A stretch of DNA of 64,000 nt from Allobogoriella alba (GTDB lineage: Bacteria; Actinomycetota; Actinomycetes; Actinomycetales; Actinomycetaceae): assembly GCF_042665525.1 (NCBI RefSeq), contig NZ_JBHTCQ010000001.1:372001-436000 (forward strand), read 5' to 3'. Positions 26,653-35,824 of this stretch are shown piece after piece; position 1 is the stretch's first letter; every line of letters begins with the position of its first letter. A program made the translations under genes and the position numbers. The notes below the pieces were generated by a model. That model had not been told where the DNA came from. It did not search any database and saw only the letters and a list, made by a program, of their open reading frames with translations.

Positions 26653-26669
26653 CCGTACGAAACGTACGG
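26653..26669. promoter_or_regulatory. 17-bp perfect palindrome CCGTACG-AAA-CGTACGG
   Basis: Perfect inverted repeat with a 3-base centre, 30 bp after the lysR stop and about 175 bp before the metalloprotease gene. Its size and symmetry resemble TetR-type operators; no matching regulator is adjacent. Confidence 0.4.
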
Positions 26670-26844
26670 TGCAACACGATGAGCGACGACGCCAGCTCCG
26701 AAGTGACGCAACACCGGTCGCAGAGGATCCACTCCGCCTCGGCCACGGAGATCTCCTCGTGACGTCCGAATCCAAACCAGCACGGCGCACGATCCGGTCC
26801 GGTTAGAGTTCCGCCGATCACCACGGACGACGGCAGGGACAACG

Positions 26845-28845
26845 TTGACGACTACAGGTACGCCAGCCCTTCACACGCGCCGCCGTCCGCGTCTCGGGGC
26901 GTCCCTGCGCCGCGTCCTCACGGGGCTCCTTGCTGCCGGTGCCATCAGCGTCCCCGCCCTCCTCGCACCGAGCGCCGCGGCGGACGTGGGGCTGGCCGAG
27001 ACCTCCCACAACCGCTTCGTGGTCGAACCAGGCGACACCGCCGTGAGCGCGACGGTCACGACGACGGTCCGGAATCTCCTCACCGACGGCCGCTACTACT
27101 ACTCCTACGGCATCGTCGTCCCGACGACGGCCTCGGGCGTGCGCGCGGTCAGCAACGGGCAGGAGCTCACGGTCACCCGATCTGCGTCGGACTCCGCCGA
27201 CTTCGAGTACGCGACGGTGGATTTCGCCCCGTTGCATCACGGCAACAGCCGCACCATCGAATGGAGCTACACGATCGAGGGCTCCCCGGTGCGGTCCGCT
27301 GACATCACCCGCGTCGGTGACGGCTACGCGACCTTTCCCGTCTCCGGGTTCGGCGACGCGGGCCAGGTGACGATCGAGGTCCTCGTGCCGCTCTCGATGC
27401 GGCTCGCCTACACCGACGCCGACATCACGTTCACGCAGTCCCGGAGCGGCCAGACCGCGACCTACACGGCTGACCTGGACACGGTCGGGGACGGCATCTC
27501 CGCATTCGTCTCCGCCCGTGACCCGCAGAGGGCGGACGCCCGGACTGTCGAGGTGGATGACATCTCCCTGTCCCTGCTCTCGTTCCCGGGTGACGACGCC
27601 TGGGCCACCTTCGTCGAGGAGCACATCACTGCGGGTCTGCCGGTCCAGGAGGAGATCATCGGCACGCCGTGGCCCGGTGGTCTCCAGACGATCCGTGAGG
27701 ACGTCTCCCCCACCGTGCTCGGCTACGCCTGGTTCGATCCCCGGGCGGAGGAGATCGTCGTGCCGGAGACCCTGGACGCCTCGACGCTCTTCCACGAGCT
27801 CGGACACGCGTGGTTCAACGGCGAATCGTTCTACGAACGCTGGCTCTACGAAGGGCTGACCGAGAGCGTCGCGCACCGCGTGCTGGAGGCGACCGGGACG
27901 GACGGCACACCCCGGCCCCGGCCTGACCGCAACGATGCGGCAGCACTGCCACTGAACTCATGGAACGAGCGTGACGAGCAGTCTCCCGGGTACGACCCTG
28001 CGCAGGAGGACTACGCGTACGCCGCCTCGGCCGCGGCCGTGGACGACCTGCTCGCTGACCTCGCCGCGAAGACAGTCGCCACGGTGCTCTCGGCTGCAGT
28101 GGCCGGTGAGAGCGGATACGAGCGACCGGGGTCCGACGGCGCCGTGCTCACGGACTGGCGCCGGTTCCTCGATCTCGTCGAGATCCGGGGCGGCAACGAG
28201 GAGGCCGCCTCGGTCATGCGGACCTGGGTGGCCGACCCCGAGGACGCAGCCCTCCTCGACGAGCGCGCCGAGGCCAGAGACGTCTACGTCCAGGTCGACC
28301 AGGCCGACGCCGGATGGCAACCACCGGCGGGAATCCGAGGAGCGATGACGGCATGGCGATTCGATGACGCCACCTCGGCGCTCAGCGAGCTCGGCTCGGC
28401 ACCCGCGGCGGCAGCGTCGGTGCAGGAGGCGGCGGCACGAGCCGAGGTCCCGGTACCCGAGGCGGTGCGGGACATCTACGAGGACGCCGAGGAGCCGGGC
28501 GAGTACGCGGCCGCCGAGGCGACACTTGCACGAGCGGCCGAGACGATCGAGCTGGTCGGAGAGGTGACCGCCGCAGCGCGCGTCGACCGCGATCCGGTCA
28601 CCGAGCTGGGTGAGGCCCTTCTCGGCGTTCCCCGGGTGGCCGCGTCCGCCCGTCATGATCTCGCCGCGGGTGACCTCGACGGAGCTGCCGTGCAGTCCGA
28701 CACGGCGCAGGACCGGGCGGGGTACGCGCTGGTGGCCGGCTCCGCCGTCGTCGTCGCGTTGCTGGTCTGCCTGGCTGTCGTCGTGGCGAACGGCTACCGC
28801 CTCGCACGCGCCCGTCGAGTCACCCGACACCCGGGGCGCCGCTAG
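26845..28845 (+). CDS. Membrane-anchored zinc metallopeptidase (HELGH)
   Basis: 666-residue exported protein. Signal peptide about 1-46 (cleavage near PSAAA), a beta-rich N-terminal domain, then the zinc site HELGH (317-321) in FHELGHAWF followed by WLYEGLTE, which resembles the HExxHxWF...WLNEG pattern of M1/M61 gluzincins with shorter spacing; Glu336 or Glu340 would be the third ligand. A helical Ala/Glu-rich region follows, then one membrane helix near 630-652 and a basic tail, so the peptidase faces outward. TTG start with AGGGA 6 bases before. Substrate unknown. Confidence 0.8.
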   Translation: MTTTGTPALHTRRRPRLGASLRRVLTGLLAAGAISVPALLAPSAAADVGLAETSHNRFVVEPGDTAVSATVTTTVRNLLTDGRYYYSYGIVVPTTASGVRAVSNGQELTVTRSASDSADFEYATVDFAPLHHGNSRTIEWSYTIEGSPVRSADITRVGDGYATFPVSGFGDAGQVTIEVLVPLSMRLAYTDADITFTQSRSGQTATYTADLDTVGDGISAFVSARDPQRADARTVEVDDISLSLLSFPGDDAWATFVEEHITAGLPVQEEIIGTPWPGGLQTIREDVSPTVLGYAWFDPRAEEIVVPETLDASTLFHELGHAWFNGESFYERWLYEGLTESVAHRVLEATGTDGTPRPRPDRNDAAALPLNSWNERDEQSPGYDPAQEDYAYAASAAAVDDLLADLAAKTVATVLSAAVAGESGYERPGSDGAVLTDWRRFLDLVEIRGGNEEAASVMRTWVADPEDAALLDERAEARDVYVQVDQADAGWQPPAGIRGAMTAWRFDDATSALSELGSAPAAAASVQEAAARAEVPVPEAVRDIYEDAEEPGEYAAAEATLARAAETIELVGEVTAAARVDRDPVTELGEALLGVPRVAASARHDLAAGDLDGAAVQSDTAQDRAGYALVAGSAVVVALLVCLAVVVANGYRLARARRVTRHPGRR

Positions 28846-28859
28846 GTCGCGCTCGCGTC

Positions 28860-29769
28860 TCAGGGAAGGGTGGCGACCAGACGCTCCAACGAGGCACGGG
28901 CCGGCGGGCCCCAGGTGGCCTTGCCGCCGCGACGACCGTGCACACCGGCGTCCCCGATCACGAGACCGGCGAGGGCCCTGCCGAGAGCGCAGCCGCGAGC
29001 GCGGCGCACGGTCGCCGCGTCCGCTCCTGGGCCGTAGGCGTCGTGGAAGCGGTCGAGCTCGCCGTCAGGAAGCAGGATCCAGGCGGCCGCGAGGTCCCAG
29101 GCAGGGTCGCCGGCGCAGAGGTCCCGAAGTCGATCACGCCGCAGAGCGTGCCGTCCTCCGTCAGGACGTTGGCCGGGTGCAGGTCGCCGTGGATCCACAC
29201 CGGCGGGCCCGTCCACGCCGGTGCGGCGACGGCGTCCGCCCAGATCGCACGCACGGCGTCGGGCTCGGGGACCAGTCCTAGCGCGGTGGCCTCGGCGAGC
29301 TGTGCGGCGAAGCCCTCGTCGACGTCGGTCAGGGGGCCGCCGCGTCCGCGACCCCACGGTGCGTCGTCGGGGGGCGGTGCAGCGCGGTCAGGAACGCGGC
29401 CAGCGCGTCCGCGGCCTCCGGACGCGTGGCGGGCGCGAGGTCTCCCGGCGTGCCCGGCACCCACGTGGTGACGATCCAGGGGCGCGGGAACTGCGGCGAC
29501 GGTTCCCCGAGGCGCTGCGGGAGGGGCACCGGCAACGGCAGGTGCGGGGCGAGGGACGGCACCCAGGTGTGCTCCTTGCGGATCAGCACGTCCGCGGACT
29601 CCGTGGCCCACGGCAGCCGGACGGCGAGGTCATCACCGAGACGCCACAGCTGGTTGTCCCAGCCGCGTGCGCCGAGGCTCAGGGGGCGACCCGCCAGGTC
29701 GGAGTGCTGGTCGCGCAGCAGGTCACGCACCAGGTCCGCGGTGATCTCAACCTGCTCGGTGGCGGTCAC
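28860..29769 (-). pseudogene. Frameshifted aminoglycoside phosphotransferase-type gene
   Basis: A kinase-like APH gene of about 300 codons split over three frames. The first frame (29769 to about 29336) gives the N-lobe with GWDNQLWRLGDDLAVRLP. The second (about 29332 to 29125) has the catalytic loop WIHGDLHPANVL and the metal motif GVIDFG. The third (to 28860) continues DLCAGDPAWDLAAAW, which should follow directly. Each junction is a homopolymer, five Cs at 29332-29336 and three Gs at 29123-29125 on the coding strand, and one extra base at each would restore one frame. Either a recent pseudogene or two sequencing errors. Confidence 0.85.
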
Positions 29770-29790
29770 GCGGCCAATCTAGCGGCCGGC

Positions 29791-30153
29791 TCACATGGTG
29801 AGGGCGAGCCCCAGCACCGAGGCCACGAGGCTCCCGGCGAGCATGCCGCCGGCGTGGACGAGCGCCGACCACGGCCTCCCCTCGCGGATCAGCCGCACGC
29901 CCTCGACGCTGGCCGTGCTGAAGGTCGAGTAGCCGCCCAGGAGGCCCACGCCGAGGATTGCCACGAGCGGCGAGCCGGGCGTGTGGCCGACGAGCCATCC
30001 GGTCACCAGGCCCAGCAGGAAGCACGAGCTGACGTTGACGACGAGCGTGCCGAGGGGGACGGACAGCCGGCTGTGCCGCGCGACGAGGGTGTCCACCAGG
30101 AAGCGGGCGGCCGCGCCGAACCCGCCCGCGAGCGCGGTGAGCACGGTGATCAT
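29791..30153 (-). CDS. crcB: Fluoride channel subunit CrcB/FluC (second)
   Basis: 120-residue four-helix channel protein exporting fluoride. GGFGAAARF near the start and GLLGGYSTFSTASVEG in TM3 are the family signatures (the second with the central Phe/Ser/Thr residues). The ATG overlaps the stop of the first crcB gene (ATGA). In actinomycetes two such proteins encoded together form the antiparallel heterodimer. Confidence 0.93.
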   Translation of the reverse strand: MITVLTALAGGFGAAARFLVDTLVARHSRLSVPLGTLVVNVSSCFLLGLVTGWLVGHTPGSPLVAILGVGLLGGYSTFSTASVEGVRLIREGRPWSALVHAGGMLAGSLVASVLGLALTM

Positions 30154-30629
30154 CGGGCGCCCCCCGCTGCGTGGCGGCGGCGTCGACGGGTGACGAGCTG
30201 TACCGTCGCGAGGCCGAGCCCGGCTGCCGCCAGGCCGAGGAGCACGCTCCCGACAGCGTACCCGGCGGCGCTCGCGACCTGACCGTCGCGGGCCAGCTGG
30301 TCGATCTCGAGGACGAAGGCGCTGTACGTGGTGAACCCGCCGAGGAGGCCGGTCCCGCACCCCAGCCGGAGGGCTCGGCGCCATCCGGTGTCCAGGCCCG
30401 CATGCAGCATGAGCTCGAGGAACAGCCCCAGGGCGAACGACCCGGCCACGTTGATGATCAGGGTCGTCCACGCGATCTCGCCCGGTCCGGCAGCGAAGGC
30501 CGATTCGAGCTGGGCGCGCGCGGTGGTGCCGATCGCGCCGCCTGCGGCGACGAATCCGCACATGCCCGCGAGCCGGGCCCACACGGATGCCCGAGCGTCT
30601 CCGGCCCGCCCCGCCCTCAGTGCCCCCAT
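30150..30629 (-). CDS. crcB: Fluoride channel subunit CrcB/FluC (first)
   Basis: 159-residue four-helix fluoride channel subunit with a 23-residue polar N-terminal extension and an Arg-rich C-terminus. VAAGGAIGTTARAQLE and GTGLLGGFTTYSAFVLE are the family signatures. It overlaps the second copy by four bases, and a fluoride riboswitch lies about 120 bp upstream. A later ATG (MCGFVAAGG, about 22 codons in) is a possible start; no strong ribosome site was seen for either beyond GAAGGAG upstream of 30629. Confidence 0.92.
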   Translation of the reverse strand: MGALRAGRAGDARASVWARLAGMCGFVAAGGAIGTTARAQLESAFAAGPGEIAWTTLIINVAGSFALGLFLELMLHAGLDTGWRRALRLGCGTGLLGGFTTYSAFVLEIDQLARDGQVASAAGYAVGSVLLGLAAAGLGLATVQLVTRRRRRHAAGGAR

Positions 30630-30697
30630 GGCGCCGCGATCTCCTTCCAGTCCACGAGGCTGAGCGGCACGGTCAGGACCGGGCGGCGCTGGGCCAT
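30617..30697 (-). CDS. 26-codon leader ORF before crcB
   Basis: Begins with ATG at 30697 behind GAGGAG at 7-bp spacing and reads MAQRRPVLTVPLSLVDWKEI plus six residues. It overlaps the 5' end of the first crcB gene in another frame, by 13 bp. It lies directly after the fluoride riboswitch, so translation of the leader may couple riboswitch state to crcB expression. I recognise no family; it may simply be a short upstream ORF. Confidence 0.4.
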   Translation of the reverse strand: MAQRRPVLTVPLSLVDWKEIAAPWGH

Positions 30698-30749
30698 GGT
30701 GGACTCCTCACGCGGGCACGACGCGCCTGCCCGCCGGTCTCGACAGGAC

Positions 30750-30811
30750 AGGAACCATCAGCCGTGACGGCGGTTCGGATGCGCGGGCATCCAGGCGGGA
30801 TCCATCGCCGG
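30750..30811 (-). ncRNA. Fluoride (crcB) riboswitch
   Basis: On the minus strand: CCGGCGATGGATCCCGCC, then AACCGCC, then GGCTGATGGTTCCT. These are the conserved GGCGAUGG, AACCGCC pseudoknot and GCUGAUG...CCU blocks of the fluoride aptamer, in order and at normal spacing. It precedes the crcB pair, confirming fluoride-responsive control. Confidence 0.92.
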
Positions 30812-30967
30812 TGCTCCACTCTAGCGGGGAGCCGCCGGGCGAGCGGTGCGCCGGTGAGCACACGTCCACCACCGGACGAGACGGACGGGCGCCTCCCGTG
30901 TGCTCGCGGTGCCGCGCCGTGTGGCACCGTTGCGAGACGACATGTGCACATACCTCACCCCCGCTCC

Positions 30968-31900
30968 ATGCCCTCGATGCTTCGCCGGGCGTCGATGAAG
31001 CGCTCCTCGCTGGGCGTGCTCGTCGTCGTCGTGGCGGTGATCTGGCAAGGCGTGGGCACCGCCGTCGTCGGGACGTCGGTGGATCCGACCGCCTCGCTGT
31101 ACGTGACGTTCACGGCATTCGGCTCGGCGGCGTTGATCTCGGTCGCTGCGCGGTTTCTGGTGCGCGGTCCCGGGACCGCGGCCCGTCCCCCGCGGATGTC
31201 TCGGGGCGACTTCTGGATGCTCAACCTCGTCACGGCAGGCGCGTTCGGGACGTTCTACATCGCCGCCACGCTCGTCCCACCCACCGCGGCCAGCGTGACG
31301 GAGTTCAGCATCGCGCCGCTCGTCGTCGCGCTCGCCTCGAGGATGCGCCGGCGGCTGGTCCAGCCGGGTGTGGTGCTGCTCATCGCGGCCACGATGGTCG
31401 TCCTCATCCTGACCGGGACCGCCAGGACGCCTGCGGCGATCGTCTCGGGTCTCGGGCTAGCCACCGTCGCCGGTGCCTGCGCCGCCGGCGTCCTGCTCAC
31501 ATCGAGCCATCTGACCCGGCACGGCTTCCGCGCGCGACACATCGCGGCGAACCGGTTCCACCTCGTCTGGCTGGTCACGGGCGCGATGGCCCTGCCGGCC
31601 GTGCTTCGTGGGAATCTCCAGGAGCCCGGGCACCTGGCACTCGTCGGGGTCCTGTGCATCGGGCTGCCCATCCTCCTGCTGCAGTGGGGCATCACGCTGT
31701 GCCCACCGCTGCCGGCAGCTCTCCTCCTGACCATGGTGCCCGCCGTCGTCTGGTTCACCGAGTCGGCGATGACCGGCCGGTGGAGCTCGTGGCTCGCACT
31801 CACGATGGCCGCGCTCGTGCTCGCTGCCATCACCGGCACGGTCAGCACTTCCGTCAGCAAGGGCATCCGCCGCGGGCGCCGCAGGCAGCCGGCGCACTGA
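30968..31900 (+). CDS. EamA/DMT-family transporter
   Basis: 310-residue membrane protein with about ten hydrophobic segments in two repeats, as in the drug/metabolite transporter superfamily. TASVTEFSIAPLVVAL is the usual TM3-TM4 region. The open frame extends upstream through the riboswitch on the opposite strand, so an ATG at 30968, 30977 or 30995 is more likely; no strong ribosome site decides. Polar basic C-terminus. Substrate unknown. Confidence 0.8.
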   Translation: MPSMLRRASMKRSSLGVLVVVVAVIWQGVGTAVVGTSVDPTASLYVTFTAFGSAALISVAARFLVRGPGTAARPPRMSRGDFWMLNLVTAGAFGTFYIAATLVPPTAASVTEFSIAPLVVALASRMRRRLVQPGVVLLIAATMVVLILTGTARTPAAIVSGLGLATVAGACAAGVLLTSSHLTRHGFRARHIAANRFHLVWLVTGAMALPAVLRGNLQEPGHLALVGVLCIGLPILLLQWGITLCPPLPAALLLTMVPAVVWFTESAMTGRWSSWLALTMAALVLAAITGTVSTSVSKGIRRGRRRQPAH

Positions 31901-31913
31901 CTACCGTGTCGCC

Positions 31914-32555
31914 ATGCCCGACAGGTGGCTGTCCGACACCCGCTCCTCCTACGACGCCGACGCGCCCGGATACGCCGAGAAGGTCAGCGGGCTGCTGGAC
32001 GGCAGACCGTACTTGCGCGCGAGCCTGACGTTGTTCGCCGAGCTGGTGCGAGCGGCCGGCGGCGGACCGGTCGCCGACGTCGGCTGCGGGCCCGGGTACG
32101 TCACCCGGTACCTCAACGACGCCGGGGTGGACGCCTTCGGCATCGACCTCTCACCCGAGATGGTCACGCTCGCGCGAGAGAGCTACCCCGGGCTGCGGTT
32201 CGAGATCGGGACGATGACAGACCTCGACCTCGAGGACGGCTCCGTGGTCGGGGTGCTCGCCTTCTGGTCGGTGATCCACGTGCCCGACGACGCGGTCCCC
32301 GGCGTCTTCGAGGAGTTCCGCCGGGTGCTGCGCCCCGGCGGTCCGCTGCTGGTCGGCTTCCACGTCGGCGACGAGATCCAGCACACCTCGGAGGGTTACA
32401 CGGGCCGCCCGATCAACGTCGACAGCTACCACCGTCCGCCGGGCCGGATCGCGGGGTGGCTCCGTGACGCGGGGTTCATGATCGAGGCCGAACTCGTCCT
32501 CCAGCCGGACGAGGAGGTCCCGGGAGCCGTCGTCTTCGCGCGCGGCCCGGGCTGA
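31914..32555 (+). CDS. SAM-dependent methyltransferase
   Basis: 213-residue class I methyltransferase. Motif I is VADVGCGPGYVTRYL near residue 54, the acidic end of strand 2 is GIDLSPEM, and the post-motif GSVVGVLAFWSVIHVPDD and RRVLRPGGPLLVGFH are typical of UbiE/Methyltransf_11 proteins. It follows the DMT gene by 13 bp. Methyl acceptor unknown. Confidence 0.9.
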   Translation: MPDRWLSDTRSSYDADAPGYAEKVSGLLDGRPYLRASLTLFAELVRAAGGGPVADVGCGPGYVTRYLNDAGVDAFGIDLSPEMVTLARESYPGLRFEIGTMTDLDLEDGSVVGVLAFWSVIHVPDDAVPGVFEEFRRVLRPGGPLLVGFHVGDEIQHTSEGYTGRPINVDSYHRPPGRIAGWLRDAGFMIEAELVLQPDEEVPGAVVFARGPG

Positions 32556-32559
32556 CCGG

Positions 32560-33978
32560 CTACGCCGGCCAGATCCAGAGGTGGGCGACGGTGAGGAAGA
32601 CGGCACCGACCGCGAACTGGATGAGGATCAGCGGCCAGATGAACCGGAACCAGGTCCCGTACCCGATCCGCGCCATCGCCAACGCCGCCAGCAGAAGACC
32701 GGAGGTGGGCGCGAAGATGTTGGTGATGCCGTCGCCGAACTGGAAGGCGAGCACCGCGGTCTGCTGGCTGACGCCGACCAGGTCGGCCAGCGGGCTCATC
32801 AGCGGCATGCTCAGTGCGGCCTGACCGGAGCCTGAGGTGATGATGAAGTTCAGCAGGCCCTGGACACCCAGCATGCCGAGGGCGGCACCCGCACTGCTGA
32901 GGCCGGAGACTGCGGAGGTGATGCCGTACAGGATGGTGTCGATGACAGCGGCGTCGGTCAGCACGACCACGGTGGCGTACGCGAACCCGATGCACAGCGC
33001 GCCGACCACGAGGTCCCGGCAGCCGTCGGCGAAGGCCTCGAAGCTGCCGCGGATGCCCATGCGGGTGACGAGGCCCATGATCAGCGCCATCGCGAGGAAC
33101 AGCGCGGAGATCTCGGTCATGAACCAGCCCAGCTGGGTCACGCCCCAGATGAGGACGGCCATGGTGAGGAGCAGGACGCCGAGCACCACCTTCTGCCGGA
33201 CGTCGAGCGGTTCGTGCACGGTCTCGCCGTCGACCTCCTCGCGCCGCGCCGCGTCCTGCTCGCGGGTGAGGCTGCGAGAGGGGTCGCGGCGGACCCGCAG
33301 CGCGTACCAGTAGACGTAGGCGATGCCCACAACCAGGTACACCACGAACATGCCGATCCGCGGCCCCATCCCGGAGAAGAGCGGCACCTGGGCGATGCTC
33401 TGGGCGACCCCGATGGTGAACGGGTTGGTGATGGCTGCGGTGAACCCGCAGGACAGGCCGACGAGCACCATCGCGGCGCCGGTGATCGAGTCGAACCCCA
33501 GCTTCAGGGCGACCGGGGTCAGCAGCAGCACGAACGGCAGGCCTTCCTCGAACATGCCGAAGGTGGCGGCTGCGAGCGCGAACGCGGTCATGACCACGGG
33601 AATCAGGAGCAGCCGGGAGCGCTGCATCCGCATGGCCAGGCCGGTGATCCCGTTCTCGACGGCGCGGGTGCGGGACAGGACGCCGAAGGCGCCGCCGACG
33701 ACGAACACGAAGAAGATGATCTCGGCGGCCTCGACCATGCCGCGGTGGACTGCGCTGAAGAGGTCGAGCACCCCCGCGGGCTCGGCGGCGACCTCCTGGT
33801 AGGTGCCCTCCACGACGACCTCTCGGCCGTCCATCTCGGTCCGGTCGTACTCGCCCGGCGAGAGCAGCCACGTGCTGAGCACCGCGACGGCGAGGACGCC
33901 GAAGAGGATCACGAACGGGTGGATGCCGCGGCGGGGCGCCGCCTCGCCGGTCAGGGGTGCACGGAGGGTCGACGACAT
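32560..33978 (-). CDS. YfcC/DcuC-like membrane carrier
   Basis: 472-residue transporter with about 12 hydrophobic segments, a periplasmic loop after TM1 and a charged central loop (about 240-270). GMFEEGLPFVLLLTPVALKLGFD and ITSGSGQAALSMPLMSPLAD are typical of the YfcC family, linked to C4-dicarboxylate or basic amino acid exchange. It converges with the methyltransferase gene at 4 bp. Substrate uncertain. Confidence 0.82.
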   Translation of the reverse strand: MSSTLRAPLTGEAAPRRGIHPFVILFGVLAVAVLSTWLLSPGEYDRTEMDGREVVVEGTYQEVAAEPAGVLDLFSAVHRGMVEAAEIIFFVFVVGGAFGVLSRTRAVENGITGLAMRMQRSRLLLIPVVMTAFALAAATFGMFEEGLPFVLLLTPVALKLGFDSITGAAMVLVGLSCGFTAAITNPFTIGVAQSIAQVPLFSGMGPRIGMFVVYLVVGIAYVYWYALRVRRDPSRSLTREQDAARREEVDGETVHEPLDVRQKVVLGVLLLTMAVLIWGVTQLGWFMTEISALFLAMALIMGLVTRMGIRGSFEAFADGCRDLVVGALCIGFAYATVVVLTDAAVIDTILYGITSAVSGLSSAGAALGMLGVQGLLNFIITSGSGQAALSMPLMSPLADLVGVSQQTAVLAFQFGDGITNIFAPTSGLLLAALAMARIGYGTWFRFIWPLILIQFAVGAVFLTVAHLWIWPA

Positions 33979-34087
33979 GGCCGACGACGGTACGACGCCG
34001 CCCGCACCGTGCCGGCGACGGCCTCAGATTGTGAGACAGGTCACGCTCTTGGGTCGCGGACAGGTGCGGGTGCGCGTGCGGGTGCGC

Positions 34088-34528
34088 TCAACGGAGGTTC
34101 TCCGACAGCGCGACGATGATTCCCGCAGGACCGCGGACGTAGCACAGCCGGTGGACGTCCTCGTACTGCACGACCTCGCCGATGAGCTCGGCGCCGCGGT
34201 CCTGCAGGCCCGCGAGGGTGGTGTCCAGGTCGTCGACGACGAACATGATGCTCCGCAGGCCCAGCGTGTTCCCGAGCGCGTTCAGCGGCTCAGGGCTGAT
34301 CACCTGCGGGTGGTGGAACGTCGTCAGCTCGAGCCTCCCGACGCCGTCCGGGGTCCGCATCATCGCGATGTCGATCATGACGCCCTCGAGCGCGTTGATG
34401 CGGTCGGCCCACGGGCCCTCGATGGGTGCCTCTCCCTCGAGCTCCAGGCCGAGCTCGGTGAAGAACGCCTTCGCGGCCTCGAGGTCCTCGACGACGATGC
34501 TCACGTGGTGCAGCTGCTGAACCGCCAT
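34088..34528 (-). CDS. VOC (glyoxalase-type) family protein
   Basis: 146-residue vicinal-oxygen-chelate protein of two beta-alpha-beta-beta-beta modules. LHHVSIVVEDLEAAKAFF opens the first; RSIMFVVDDLDTTLAGL opens the second, and GPAGIIVALSE ends it. Metal ligands of the family are plausible at His7, Glu near 68 and a C-terminal Glu. Start at 34528 has AGGAG 6 bases upstream; the longer frame adds no domain. Substrate unknown. Confidence 0.85.
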   Translation of the reverse strand: MAVQQLHHVSIVVEDLEAAKAFFTELGLELEGEAPIEGPWADRINALEGVMIDIAMMRTPDGVGRLELTTFHHPQVISPEPLNALGNTLGLRSIMFVVDDLDTTLAGLQDRGAELIGEVVQYEDVHRLCYVRGPAGIIVALSENLR

Positions 34529-34695
34529 GGGAGCTCCTGATCCTCGTCGCAGCCGGGCTGGCTGCTGGTGCACCGGGGACGGCGCACGCACCGCATTCTC
34601 GACACTGCGCGCCGCCGCGACGACCCGTTCGCAACGGACTAGGGAAGAATGCGGGGTCGAGCCAGAGCCAGGCGCGAGAACGGTCAGGGGGAACC

Positions 34696-35175
34696 GTGGG
34701 ACGACGGACGGCGCGGTGCATGGCACTGGCGCTGAGCACCGTCCTGCTCGCCGGGTGCTGGGGCGAGGACATCGTCGTCGGAACCACGGACGAGGGTGTC
34801 GAGAAGCGCGGCGAGGCCGAGGTGCGTAGCGACCTCGAGCCGCTCACGGACCGGTTCCCGGCCCTGGGGTCGCCCGTCGGGGCCGAGTGGATGTCGGGGA
34901 CGCTGGGCGGCGGCCGTGCGCCGGGACCGTCGACCTACTGGATCGACGGCGTCGTCCACCTCGAGGACGACGTCGCCGACGACCTGCGCACGCTGGCGAC
35001 CGAGCAGGCGACCGCGGCGCCGACCGTCGCGGACGACCTGCGCGACCGGCTCCCCGACGGTCCGCTGCTGCGCGGCGACGCGCTGGACGAGACCATCTCC
35101 GCCGGCGGGTTCGCCGTCGAGGCGTATCTCGATGAGGACGAGCCGCTGCTGGTGATCGTCGCCGTCGGGGAGTGA
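34696..35175 (+). CDS. Hypothetical lipoprotein
   Basis: 159-residue exported lipoprotein with a lipobox LLAGC at 17-21 and an acidic mature part rich in Asp, Leu and Ala. GTG start preceded by GGGGGA. No family recognised; short actinomycete lipoproteins of this layout are common. It is followed by an unrelated DinB-like gene. Confidence 0.65.
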   Translation: MGRRTARCMALALSTVLLAGCWGEDIVVGTTDEGVEKRGEAEVRSDLEPLTDRFPALGSPVGAEWMSGTLGGGRAPGPSTYWIDGVVHLEDDVADDLRTLATEQATAAPTVADDLRDRLPDGPLLRGDALDETISAGGFAVEAYLDEDEPLLVIVAVGE

Positions 35176-35238
35176 GCCGGCGCTGCTCACCGGTGCACGA
35201 CCCTTTCGCAGCGCGTGCGCGCACGGGAGGGTAGGAGC

Positions 35239-35802
35239 ATGGACAACCCCACCTGGAACGACCTCCTGCGGGACCAGCTCACCTGGCACTGGGACCACCA
35301 GGTGCGTGAGCGTCTCGACGGACTGACCGACGCGGAGTACTTCTGGGAGCCGACGCCGGGGTGCTGGAACGTCCGCCCGCGTGGCGAATCCACCGCGCCG
35401 GTCAAGGCGGGGTCCGGCGCGATGACCATCGACTTCGCGTTCCCCGAGCCGTACCCGCCGCCGTTGACCACCATCGCCTGGCGGCTCGGGCACGTGATCG
35501 TCGGTGTCCTCGCCATGCGGAACGCCTCCCACTTCGGCCGGGAGCCCACCGACTACAACTCCTTCGAGTACGCACCGACGGCGGACGCCGCCCTCGCCCA
35601 GCTCGATGCGGAGTACGCCACCTGGCTCTCCGGCGTCGAGGCCCTCGGCGACGAGGGACTGTTCCGGCCGTGCGGTGAGGCCGAGGGACCGTTCGCCGCG
35701 GACCCGATGGCCAGGCTGGTCCTCCACATCCACCGGGAGCTCATCCACCACCTGTCCGAGGTGAGCCTGCTCCGCGACCTGTACCGGCACACCCAGGGTT
35801 GA
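35239..35802 (+). CDS. DinB-superfamily protein
   Basis: 187-residue four-helix-bundle protein of the DinB/YfiT group, some of which are mycothiol- or bacillithiol-dependent transferases. The histidine triad that binds metal is visible as His in WRLGHVIVG and in HIHRELIHHLSE. The ATG at 35239 with GGAG directly upstream is preferred to the open frame start at 35215. Activity unknown. Confidence 0.85.
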   Translation: MDNPTWNDLLRDQLTWHWDHQVRERLDGLTDAEYFWEPTPGCWNVRPRGESTAPVKAGSGAMTIDFAFPEPYPPPLTTIAWRLGHVIVGVLAMRNASHFGREPTDYNSFEYAPTADAALAQLDAEYATWLSGVEALGDEGLFRPCGEAEGPFAADPMARLVLHIHRELIHHLSEVSLLRDLYRHTQG

Positions 35803-35824
35803 CTCGGTACGTGACGACCTGCCG

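Noticed and set aside
26603..26842. 79-codon minus-strand frame after lysR
   Set aside because: No ribosome site or recognised domain, and it overlaps lysR; part has coding-like GC3, so it was kept here rather than called.
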